Origin: Treponema sp.
Lineage (GTDB): Bacteria > Spirochaetota > Spirochaetia > Treponematales > Breznakiellaceae
Length of the DNA: 64,000 nt
NCBI GenBank assembly: GCA_009784975.1
Contig: WQXG01000002.1
Location: forward strand, 43,101-107,100
Reading direction: 5' to 3'
The position numbers were made by a program, and so were the translations under genes. Positions 1 to 8,228 of this stretch are shown here, piece by piece. The number at the start of each line of letters is the position of its first letter. Position 1 is the stretch's first letter. The notes below the pieces were generated by a model. The model worked only from the letters and a program-made list of their open reading frames with translations. It ran no database searches and had not been told where the DNA came from.

Positions 1-1
1 T

Positions 2-871
2 GCGGAAAAGATAGGCAATAATCATGAGCTGGCAATTTCCGCATATTATGCCGCAGCCGCCCAGTTCCTGTACGGCGATATCTACACTGCCCGCAACCTT
101 GCGCGTAAATCCATAGAACAATCGCTTTATGCAGGACATCCTGACTGGGCAGATCGTTCCCGTTTTCTGGAAGGACGTCTGGAAATGGAATTGGGTCATT
201 ACGACAAAGCTTTGGAAATATTTGAAATTTTGCGCAAAGAGCCGTACGGAAGTATGACTTGCGAAAAAGAAAATATGCTGTCGGCATGGATATACCGTTC
301 TAAAATATATTTGAATGATCCGCAAATTCCCAAGCCGGAACATGCCAATTATGATGCGGATTTATTTGAAATAGAAGCGGCTTATTTATCCGGCGATTAT
401 AAAAAAGCGGTAATGTTGTCTTCTACGCTTAAAAATCCCTTTACAGAGGATAAATTTCTTTACACGGAAAAAGCGGACTGGAGAAGCGGTTTTGCTCAAT
501 GTGAACATTTGTATTTTATTCACGGCGAGATAAATTCAAGGATGATTTGTCTTTTTAAATCTTTGGCGCTCAGCCGCATTTCTCCTGAAGGCAGCAATCA
601 GGCATTGGATGAAATACAAAAAATACTGCGTGATGAAAAATTATGCGAAATAGACCCATGGGATTCTTTTTATTTTTACGCAAAATACAGAATTCTTGAA
701 CAGGCAGGAGCCAGTAATGTCGATTTAAGCACTGCCGTCAGCATGGCTTTTAAACGCCTGCAGAGGCGAGCTGCCCGTATAGAAGACATCGAAACACGCA
801 GGCAATACCTTAACGGACCTCTTTGGAACCGGGAATTATGCCTTGCCGCAAAAGAATTTAAGCTAATTTAA
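2..871 (+). CDS. TPR-like/helical repeat protein, 5' end truncated by the window edge
   Basis: Reading frame of ORF 185..871 is open back to base 2 (AEKIGNNHELAISAYYAAAAQFLYGDIYTARNLARKSIEQSL...), so the listed ATG is internal. Confidence 0.6.
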   Translation, partial: AEKIGNNHELAISAYYAAAAQFLYGDIYTARNLARKSIEQSLYAGHPDWADRSRFLEGRLEMELGHYDKALEIFEILRKEPYGSMTCEKENMLSAWIYRSKIYLNDPQIPKPEHANYDADLFEIEAAYLSGDYKKAVMLSSTLKNPFTEDKFLYTEKADWRSGFAQCEHLYFIHGEINSRMICLFKSLALSRISPEGSNQALDEIQKILRDEKLCEIDPWDSFYFYAKYRILEQAGASNVDLSTAVSMAFKRLQRRAARIEDIETRRQYLNGPLWNRELCLAAKEFKLI

Positions 872-895
872 CAGATTATATGCTATAATATTAAT

Positions 896-2557
896 ATGAA
901 CACTATTCAAATTAATTTTTTAAACACCCAAAAAACGGTTTCCTGCGCTTATGGCACAAAAGCGCTCGAATTAATCGAAAATTTCGGCATTCCCGCAGAT
1001 CAAATTGCCGGTGTTAAAGTTAACAACGAAATCCGTCCGCTTGGCACCTCTTTGCTTGTAAATGCGTCGGTAGAGCCGGTTCTCCTCGATTCGCCTGAAG
1101 GAGCCATGATATACAGGCGTACTCTCTCCTTTATCCTTGCAATTGCGGCGAGTAATATTTTCCCGAATGACGGCGTTTATGTCGGTCATTCTCTGGGTAA
1201 CAGTTATTACTATACTTTTAGTTCCGGCGACAAACCAAAAGACAGCGATGTTGAAAAACTTGCGCAGGAGATGCAAAAGCTTGTAAAAGAAAATTTACAC
1301 ATTACTTTTAAATATATTTCCTATGAAGAAGCGGTAAAGCTGTTCAAGGAAAACAATCAAACCGATACTGCCTTGCTGCTGGAGCAGAGAAGTTCTGCGC
1401 GCATTAAAGTTAATCAGTGCGGCGGGTATATGGATATTTATGTTCAGCCGCTTCTTGAAAAAACCGGTCTTCTTAACGCTTTTGAACTTATGCCTTACGG
1501 CGATGGTTTTCTTCTTCGTTTCCCCGGAATAGGCAAAAAAAATATTATTGACCCGTTTACAGATGAACCGCAGATTTTTAATGTTTACAGCGATTATAAA
1601 AATTGGGGAAAAATTGTCGGTGTTCGCGTTGTAGGAGAGCTTAATTCTAAAATAGCAGACAGAACATTTAAGGAATATATCAGAATAGCGGAAGCTCATC
1701 AGGCAAGAAAACTTGCGGATATCGCAGGCAAAATTTCGCAAAAAAAGGACAGCCTTAAAATCGTACTTATTGCGGGTCCTTCAAGTTCGGGAAAAACCAC
1801 CACCGCAAAAAGGCTCGAAATAGAGCTGATGGTTTTAGGTTTAAAACCAATTGCTATAAGCCTTGATAATTATTACAGGGGAAAAGCCGATACTCCAAAA
1901 GACGAAAAGGGAGATCCTGATTATGAATGTCTTGAAGCGCTGGATGTGCCGTATTTAAACGAACAGCTTCAGGCTCTGTACCGCGGAGAAGAAATAACGC
2001 TTCCCATTTATGATTTTAAAACATCAAGCCGAAGAGAAAGCGGCGGCAAAAAAATCAAGCTGGAAAATAATACCATTTTAATCGTAGAAGGTATTCATGG
2101 ACTTAACGATGCTCTCACCTACAGTATCGATCGCAGCACAAAGTTTAAAATTTACATATCCGCTCTTACCCAGTTAAATCTTGATGATCATAACCGTATT
2201 CCCACAAGCGACAACAGACTCCTGCGCCGCATGGTGCGCGACTCGCAGTTCAGGGGAATGGATGCGGCAGGCACCATGAAAATGTGGCCCGGGGTGCAAG
2301 CCGGCGAACGCAAATATATCTTTCCGTTCCAAAACTCCTCGGACGCCGCGTTTAACTCCGCTCTTGATTACGAACTTTCTGTTCTTAAATATTATGCCGA
2401 CCCGTTGTTACGCGCGGTAAAACCCGGCCGCAGCGAATACGCCGAAGCTGTAAGGCTGCTTGCATTCCTGGAAAACTTTATGCCCATCCCGCCGCAGTAT
2501 GTGCCGGGGACCAGTATTTTGCGGGAGTTTATTGGGGATAGCGAATTCAAATACTAA
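896..2557 (+). CDS. Uridine kinase-like/phosphoribulokinase-family nucleoside kinase with N-terminal TGS-like domain
   Basis: Walker A IVLIAGPSSSGKTTTAKRL, then SLDNYYRGK and VEGIHGLN motifs; 553 aa. Confidence 0.85.
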   Translation: MNTIQINFLNTQKTVSCAYGTKALELIENFGIPADQIAGVKVNNEIRPLGTSLLVNASVEPVLLDSPEGAMIYRRTLSFILAIAASNIFPNDGVYVGHSLGNSYYYTFSSGDKPKDSDVEKLAQEMQKLVKENLHITFKYISYEEAVKLFKENNQTDTALLLEQRSSARIKVNQCGGYMDIYVQPLLEKTGLLNAFELMPYGDGFLLRFPGIGKKNIIDPFTDEPQIFNVYSDYKNWGKIVGVRVVGELNSKIADRTFKEYIRIAEAHQARKLADIAGKISQKKDSLKIVLIAGPSSSGKTTTAKRLEIELMVLGLKPIAISLDNYYRGKADTPKDEKGDPDYECLEALDVPYLNEQLQALYRGEEITLPIYDFKTSSRRESGGKKIKLENNTILIVEGIHGLNDALTYSIDRSTKFKIYISALTQLNLDDHNRIPTSDNRLLRRMVRDSQFRGMDAAGTMKMWPGVQAGERKYIFPFQNSSDAAFNSALDYELSVLKYYADPLLRAVKPGRSEYAEAVRLLAFLENFMPIPPQYVPGTSILREFIGDSEFKY

Positions 2558-2727
2558 GTATACGACATTTCGCCTTCGGCGAAACGTCGCATACTTACGC
2601 GTTATGCGAAATCCGACCGCTTTGCGGTCAGACTTCGCATAACGCAGCGGTTTACGGGACAGCTGGCGCCTTTGGCGCGGCTGTCCGGACATCTGACCAC
2701 TACAGGTGGTCAGACGTCGTAAACCGC
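2558..2727. repeat. Block of long hairpins, including a three-way-junction-like palindrome
   Basis: Hairpins 2558-2594, 2599-2645; outer stem 2647-2656/2718-2727 enclosing hairpins 2657-2686 and 2692-2714. Confidence 0.85.
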
Positions 2728-2804
2728 CATTGCGGGGGGCGGTTGCCGCCTTCGGCGTTACCGCGTTTGGGGGTCGCAGCGGTTTTTGCGTTTGGCTTTT
2801 ATAT

Positions 2805-3446
2805 TTACCACTCTTTGGGCTTTCCATGCGGTGGTGTTATATTAAAAGTTTCTCCGGAAGGTTCTATTACAAAAAAACCATTATTTAATGCAAGTTCTCT
2901 TATGTTTTCTGGTATTACAACTCCTGCAACTGCTCCTAAAAAAGATCGTTTGTCTCCGTGTAAATCCGCATATTTTCGCATTTTTTCCAGACGATTAATA
3001 TGATCATCTATATTTTTACTTATAAGGTTGGTTTTTATTTCAACGAGCATTGCTTTATCGCCGTTTTCCAATAAAACATCAATTTCAAAGAATATATTAT
3101 TCTTACGATCTGTAACAATAGTGTTTCTATTGGCTTTTGGAAAGTCCTGTCCAAGTTCTCTGAATTTCTCAACTAGATTAGGAGCTACCATATATTCAGC
3201 AATTTCGCCCAAGCGGTTAGAATATTCCCCAAATCGTTTATTTATATCCTTTATCTGCCGATCAGTTTCCTTCATTTGTCGATCGGTTTCCTTCATCTGC
3301 CGATCGGTTTCCTTCATCTGCCGATCAGTATCTTTTTGACTTTTGAATAATTCCTCTTGACCTTTGGCGGTTCTATCTAATATTGCCCAAATCTGGTCAA
3401 AATTGGGACTATTTGAGACAGTTGATTGTACTTGTGCTTTTCCCAT
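2805..3446 (-). CDS. DUF3782-like protein with heptad-repeat coiled coil and PD-(D/E)XK-like C-terminal domain
   Basis: Repeated KETDRQM heptads followed by FFEIDVLLENGDKAMLVEIKT, a nuclease-like D..ExK motif. Confidence 0.65.
   Translation of the reverse strand: MGKAQVQSTVSNSPNFDQIWAILDRTAKGQEELFKSQKDTDRQMKETDRQMKETDRQMKETDRQIKDINKRFGEYSNRLGEIAEYMVAPNLVEKFRELGQDFPKANRNTIVTDRKNNIFFEIDVLLENGDKAMLVEIKTNLISKNIDDHINRLEKMRKYADLHGDKRSFLGAVAGVVIPENIRELALNNGFFVIEPSGETFNITPPHGKPKEW
3250..3330 (+). repeat. Tandem 21-bp repeat inside the coiled-coil coding region
   Basis: About four copies of (gatcggtttccttcatctgcc)n encoding KETDRQM heptads on the minus strand. Confidence 0.85.
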
Positions 3447-3583
3447 AATTAACTCCTATCTATAAATATAACACTATCAAGAGCTTTAGAAAAGGTTTTT
3501 TTACATATAGTTACGCGACTTCGGCATAACCGCTTGGAAGCTTTATTGGATGGGTAAGACGTTGTAAGCCGCCATCCTATCTT

Positions 3584-3919
3584 TTATGATTTTGAACATT
3601 CTTCGTTTATGGTTTCTCTTATCGTATCTTTAATAACTGATGTTATTTTGTTTATGATTGATTTTTCTAAATGCAATAAAGCTCCTTCCGCAGTAGCCGA
3701 AGCGTCAAAAAGTTGGAAAGTCTCAATTTTAAGGGCGTTTGCCAGCCGATCCAGCATTTCTGGAGTGGGGAATTTTTTGGAAACCTCGACCATAGACAGG
3801 TAATTTGCTGAAATTCCTGCTTTTTCTGCAAGTTTTTCCTGAGTTAATCCGCATTTTTGCCTGTTTTCTTTCAGATTAAGAGCCAGAATTTCCCTAATAC
3901 CTAATTTTTTATTTGGCAT
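3584..3919 (-). CDS. XRE-family helix-turn-helix transcriptional regulator
   Basis: LKENRQKCGLTQEKLAEKAGISANYLSMVEVSKKFPTPEMLDRLANAL HTH signature. Confidence 0.85.
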   Translation of the reverse strand: MPNKKLGIREILALNLKENRQKCGLTQEKLAEKAGISANYLSMVEVSKKFPTPEMLDRLANALKIETFQLFDASATAEGALLHLEKSIINKITSVIKDTIRETINEECSKS

Positions 3920-4077
3920 ATCAACCTCTAAAGCAAGAATACCCTTTTATAAGATATTGACTTACCGCCGTAAAAATAGGTATACTTATCTATAGGTTAG
4001 AATTCTAACGTGTTTTTTTGATAAATTACGTTAAAAATTTGATAAAAACCAGAATCATTGAATTTGGAGGTAAATGA

Positions 4078-4968
4078 ATGAAAAAGAAAATCAAATTAAT
4101 TGCAATTATCGCAATAATCGGATTTGCAATGCTAACTTGTAATGACGATGGTGACGGATTGCCAACAAGTTGTACCAATCACGACTGGGGTGAATTAACA
4201 CAAACAACCGCGCCCGATTGTACAACAGAGGGTGAGAAAACACAAACCTGTAAAAATTCAGGTTGTAATACAGTTAATCCAGACACAAAAGAAATTGTTA
4301 ACGCGCTCGGACATGATGGTATTTGGACAGTAACAAATTCAACAACATTTCCGGCAACTTCTACTGGAACTTGCTTTCGTTGCAGCGTAACATCACGAGA
4401 AACTCAAATCGGCGATACAGGACCCGCAGGAGGAAAAATTATTTACATAGCTCCAACAATTGCCGGCTTTGAAGTAACAAGCACAACTGCAGCATTTACA
4501 ACCTATACCGCTTATTATCTTGAAGCTGCACCGGCAGATGCATTTGGAGGAACAGGAGAGCATTTAATAATAAGATGGTCAACAATAGGTTCAAATATAC
4601 CAACTCCTCCTGATGTAGTAGGAACTGGATTAGCAATTGGTTCAGGCAGAAATAACACTGCTCTAATAATTGCTGCAGAGAAAGAAGTCTTTCTGTCTGA
4701 TACATATATTTATGCAGCATTAGCGTGTGATAATTACTCTATAGCAGATTTTAATGACTGGTTCTTGCCAAGCAGAGACGAACTCAATCAGCTATATCTT
4801 AGGCGTACTGATTTTGGTTTATTGCCATTTAGCTACTACTGGTCTTCGTCGCAGTACGCTGTCACCCTCGCGTGGGCCCAGTTTTTCGACGATGGCTCTC
4901 TGGGTTTAACTCAGGGCGGCTTCGCCAAGGACAACTTCAGCAATGTCCGTGCCGTCCGGGCTTTTTAA
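4078..4968 (+). CDS. DUF1566/Lcl-like (C-type-lectin-fold) lipoprotein; candidate DGR variable protein
   Basis: Lipoprotein signal IIGFAMLTCNDD; C-terminal WFLPSRDELNQLY...YYWSSSQ...AWAQFF..G......NVRAVRAF. Confidence 0.75.
   Translation: MKKKIKLIAIIAIIGFAMLTCNDDGDGLPTSCTNHDWGELTQTTAPDCTTEGEKTQTCKNSGCNTVNPDTKEIVNALGHDGIWTVTNSTTFPATSTGTCFRCSVTSRETQIGDTGPAGGKIIYIAPTIAGFEVTSTTAAFTTYTAYYLEAAPADAFGGTGEHLIIRWSTIGSNIPTPPDVVGTGLAIGSGRNNTALIIAAEKEVFLSDTYIYAALACDNYSIADFNDWFLPSRDELNQLYLRRTDFGLLPFSYYWSSSQYAVTLAWAQFFDDGSLGLTQGGFAKDNFSNVRAVRAF
4834..4965 (+). other. Candidate diversity-generating-retroelement variable region (VR)
   Basis: Abrupt A-poor, GC-richer 3' end in an AT-rich gene; putative variable codons nearly all NNY, as expected from AAY template codons; ends in VRAVRAF. 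Confidence 0.6.
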
Positions 4969-4976
4969 CTATTTAA

Positions 4977-5020
4977 CCCTTTAACTATTAAAGGGGGCGC
5001 AGGGGGATAAAGCCCCCTGC
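4977..5020. repeat. Two tandem perfect hairpins downstream of the candidate VR
   Basis: CCCTTTAA-CTA-TTAAAGGG (4977-4995) and GCAGGGGG-ATAAAG-CCCCCTGC (4999-5020), both 8-bp stems. Confidence 0.85.
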
Positions 5021-5027
5021 ATACTTT

Positions 5028-5912
5028 ATGGAGGTATGTATGTCAAGATTTGAAAAATTTCAAAAGATTAAAGTGTTTAAAGATGATAAACCATTATTTG
5101 AACAAATATTCGTAAATGATTGTATTATCAATTTCGTTGATGGTTGTATTAGTAATTTTTTATCAGATGAAGATATTTATCAGCCGGCAATAGAATGCAG
5201 TGATGCGCATATAGAATATTGGGAAAAAGGATTATTACATAAAAATGTTGGCCCGGCTGTTATTTCATTATGGGGTGATAAACATGAGTATTGGAATAAG
5301 GGTAACTTAAAAAATATTGAATTTGGATTAAAAGCAGAAGAAAATTTTGCAAAATATTTAAATGAAAATAGTATTCCGTTTATGCATATAGATCAAATTA
5401 ACGGTAAATTGTATTCTAAAGCATTTTGGGAAAATGATATTAAAATAAAAAGACCAGATTATACTGTTTTTATTGATAAAAAACCTTATTTTATTGATGT
5501 TAAAGCTAAAAGCTTTTATGTAAATGATGTTTACACAATTGATAAAAATGATATAGAGAGACTAAATGCATTAGATAAAGAATATAATATAAAAGTATTG
5601 TTAGCAATAACAAATATTAATGATATCTCATTTAATAATTTTTCTTTTTTAACATTAGATAATTTGAATAAATATATTAAATACATCAAAAATGAAATTT
5701 ATAAAAACGTAGAAAAAATGTTTTATCCTTTTCATATCGATATTCTGTCTAATGGAAATATTAAAGATACTATTAATTTTGAGTTATTGGATAATAATAT
5801 GCATGAATTAACAAAAAATATTGAATGGGAAGAATTAAAAAATAGTAATTCATATTGTGATATTGTTATTAATTATTTGAAAGAAAATAACTATAAATTA
5901 GAAGATAGGTAA
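5028..5912 (+). CDS. Hypothetical protein with PD-(D/E)XK-like nuclease motif
   Basis: RPDYTVFIDKKPYFIDVKAKS resembles D-x(n)-DxK; very AT-rich ORF. ATG at 5040 (MSRFEKF) is the more likely start. Confidence 0.55.
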   Translation: MEVCMSRFEKFQKIKVFKDDKPLFEQIFVNDCIINFVDGCISNFLSDEDIYQPAIECSDAHIEYWEKGLLHKNVGPAVISLWGDKHEYWNKGNLKNIEFGLKAEENFAKYLNENSIPFMHIDQINGKLYSKAFWENDIKIKRPDYTVFIDKKPYFIDVKAKSFYVNDVYTIDKNDIERLNALDKEYNIKVLLAITNINDISFNNFSFLTLDNLNKYIKYIKNEIYKNVEKMFYPFHIDILSNGNIKDTINFELLDNNMHELTKNIEWEELKNSNSYCDIVINYLKENNYKLEDR

Positions 5913-6018
5913 TCAAACGAATAACGAGTTTACAGGAACAATATTGGAATCATCTGCCCCCACATTATGCAAATGTGTAATTTGTGAATAAAAAAGTTTG
6001 CCCTTCCCATTCGTTTTC

Positions 6019-6155
6019 GTGAACCGGTGTGGCAGGGCGGCGGGCGGGGAAAACAATTTTTGCAGCTCTCTGCGGAAGAGACTTCGAAGAAGGCTCTGTA
6101 GCAGATTCCGGCAAATGTTTTCCACGCACGTCGCCCTGCCACACCGGTTCACGGA
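6019..6155. repeat. Structured inverted-repeat element, copy 1
   Basis: Near-perfect ~34-bp terminal inverted repeat (gtgaaccggtgtggcagggcg.../...cgccctgccacaccggttcac) around a core shared with 34709-34880. Confidence 0.85.
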
Positions 6156-6196
6156 GAGGCAGCATGGACAAATAGCAGTTTTTTTTTAACCTTGGC

Positions 6197-6751
6197 TTAT
6201 CCCAACACCAGCACAATCTTAGACTTATATTCCTTCTCAGTAATCTTATTCTTTAAATAATCAGAAATGATCTGGCGGACGACGGGAGGAAAAGCATTCC
6301 AGTAGCGTTCAGGCCAGGCGCCCATTTCTTCGCGGAGGTTTTCGTCAAGCGATTTTTTCATGGTGCCGTGGGAAAAAGAGACAAATTGTTCTATCATGGA
6401 AAGGAGCACCTGGGGAGGTAATTCTTCTTTTTGTTTTGTTTCTCCCATCCAGGTTCGGGAAAGTTCGTCGATTTGGCTGTCGGTTAGTTCCGGAGCATGT
6501 TCGCGGACAAGACGGATTATCATTTCCTGGATGGAATTTCTCATTCCTTCCATTATGTTTTTTGTGCTGCCGCCGAGATTTGCGCTCACTTCTCTTGCCA
6601 TTTGTTCGGGGTCGGGAATATCACCTATAGCGTTGAAAATGGTCAGGTTTCGCCGTCTTCTTACGACGGCTTCAGCGAGCGCTTCTATGGAGGATACATC
6701 ACTGTGATTTAGTATATAATCAAGCGCCTGTATCAGCCGGGGATCTGCCAC
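6197..6751 (-). CDS. Conserved-looking hypothetical protein
   Basis: 184 aa ORF next to rpmB; no recognised domain. Confidence 0.6.
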   Translation of the reverse strand: MADPRLIQALDYILNHSDVSSIEALAEAVVRRRRNLTIFNAIGDIPDPEQMAREVSANLGGSTKNIMEGMRNSIQEMIIRLVREHAPELTDSQIDELSRTWMGETKQKEELPPQVLLSMIEQFVSFSHGTMKKSLDENLREEMGAWPERYWNAFPPVVRQIISDYLKNKITEKEYKSKIVLVLG

Positions 6752-6755
6752 AATA

Positions 6756-6947
6756 TCAGGCTTTTTTGGGCTTGGATTCTGTTTTTAAGCAACGGGTGCA
6801 AATAGTGCGTTTTTTGGTGGTCCCGTTTACATCGGCTTTTACGCTTACCAGATTGGGTTTCCATGTCCTGCGGGTACGGTTCTTGGCATGGCTTACTTTG
6901 TTCCCTGTTATTGTATGTTTTCCGCAATTTTCACAAACACGTGACAT
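6756..6947 (-). CDS. rpmB: 50S ribosomal protein L28
   Basis: [33 protein letters not shown]. Confidence 0.95.
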   Translation of the reverse strand: MSRVCENCGKHTITGNKVSHAKNRTRRTWKPNLVSVKADVNGTTKKRTICTRCLKTESKPKKA

Positions 6948-6998
6948 ATTTTCCTTCCTTCATGTAACTTGTCTAATTTATACCAAAAATCAAAAAAA

Positions 6999-7048
6999 AT
7001 GTAAACCCCCCAGGGGCAAATCCGCGCCCCTGCGAGAGTCTTTGGCAA
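6999..7048 (-). repeat. Dispersed GC-rich repeat (TTGGCAAAGACTCTCGC-type), minus strand
   Basis: Reverse complement TTGCCAAAGACTCTCGCAGGGGCGCGGA resembles 63616-63667 and 30766-30825. Confidence 0.6.
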
Positions 7049-7054
7049 ATATAA

Positions 7055-8140
7055 TCAGTCTCCTGCCCGGATTGAGTTGAACCAGGCGTTGCTGTAGATG
7101 TCCAGGATGTCGCCCAGGTCTTCTACAAGCTCTGTGGCTTCTAATTCTTCTTCTGAATAAAAGGCAATGCCGGTTTTAAGCTGACGCGCCGGAACATTGA
7201 CAGTTGCCGGAAGGCCGAATTCATCGGCAAATTGAGCGTAAATTTCCGGTCTGTGGATAAAGTCGATAAATTTATGGGCTAAATCAGTGTTGTTTGAACC
7301 GCTAAGTATAACCATGCTGTCTATATAGGACGGACCGCCTTCTTTGGGAATAAAGAATTTTGTGTCTTCCAGCATCTGGGGAAGGTCTGCGATTTCTTCA
7401 TAAATCGCTTCGGGGTAACCGTGTACAACCCAAAATTCGCCGTTGGCATAACCCTTGCCGAAAGCTTCCGCGTCAAATTTTACAAGGTTCGGTTTCCATG
7501 AATTGTTGATAAGGTCTCTGGCGCTTTCTATTTCAGAAATATCATGGGTGTTTACAGAATACCCAAGGAAACTAAGAGCGCCGCCCATTACTTCGCGCAT
7601 ATCGTCCAGCATGGTCATGCGGCCGCGAAGGTCTTCCCTTGCAAAGATAGACCAGCTCTGTTCATAATTTGGAACCCTTGCGGTGTTTACCAAAACGCCT
7701 GCCGCTCCATAGAAATAAGGGACAGCATAATCCATGTCAGGATCATAGGTTGCTCTTTCCAGAACTTTTGGATCAATGTTGCCAAGGTTTGTCATTTTTG
7801 ATTTATCTATTTTTTCCAGCATTCCCTGGCGAAGCATAAGGGGAACATAATCTTTTGACGGAAACACTACATCATATTGACGGCCGAATAATCTGGATAA
7901 CCAGCCGAACATTCCTTTTCTGCTGGAAGACAGAAGTTTTGCATACATATCCTCATTGGAGGCAAACTCGTCATAAATTACGCGTACATTGTATTCTTCT
8001 TCAAATTGCGCAATGACAGAATCGGGCGTGTAATAGGTCCAGTTGTAAATATACAACCGTTCTTTTGAATCGCAGGAAATAATAGCGGGCATAATAAGCG
8101 CCGCCAAAACCAAGTAAAAGATAGAATTTCTTTTTGTCAT
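7055..8140 (-). CDS. potD: Spermidine/putrescine ABC transporter substrate-binding lipoprotein
   Basis: LYIYNWTYYTPDSVIAQFEEEYNVRVIYDEFASNEDMYAKL; adjacent to potABC. Confidence 0.9.
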   Translation of the reverse strand: MTKRNSIFYLVLAALIMPAIISCDSKERLYIYNWTYYTPDSVIAQFEEEYNVRVIYDEFASNEDMYAKLLSSSRKGMFGWLSRLFGRQYDVVFPSKDYVPLMLRQGMLEKIDKSKMTNLGNIDPKVLERATYDPDMDYAVPYFYGAAGVLVNTARVPNYEQSWSIFAREDLRGRMTMLDDMREVMGGALSFLGYSVNTHDISEIESARDLINNSWKPNLVKFDAEAFGKGYANGEFWVVHGYPEAIYEEIADLPQMLEDTKFFIPKEGGPSYIDSMVILSGSNNTDLAHKFIDFIHRPEIYAQFADEFGLPATVNVPARQLKTGIAFYSEEELEATELVEDLGDILDIYSNAWFNSIRAGD

Positions 8141-8228
8141 TTTAATCCTCCTGGCTGTCTCAGCCGAAGCTGTTTGCAGCCGAAATAAAATATATGTTTA
8201 ATCTCTTGGGGCAAGAGTTAAACTGCTG

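Noticed and set aside
2408-2827. 139-aa minus-strand ORF across the palindromic block
   Set aside because: Overlaps the 3' end of the uridine kinase-like gene and the hairpin block; Arg/Pro-rich artefact of palindromic GC-rich DNA.
4834-5912. Local DGR reverse transcriptase or template repeat
   Set aside because: No RT-like ORF (YxDD context) and no second copy of the VR sequence was seen in this window; only a remote system is possible.
3584-5912. Toxin-antitoxin or restriction-modification system formed by the XRE regulator and nuclease-like ORFs
   Set aside because: Genes are on different strands with the lipoprotein in between, and no toxin or methyltransferase partner is recognisable.
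5913-6216. Several short ORFs on both strands over the structured element (RELQKLFSPPAA peptides)
   Set aside because: They arise from the inverted repeat read on both strands; no ribosome-binding site or coding signature.
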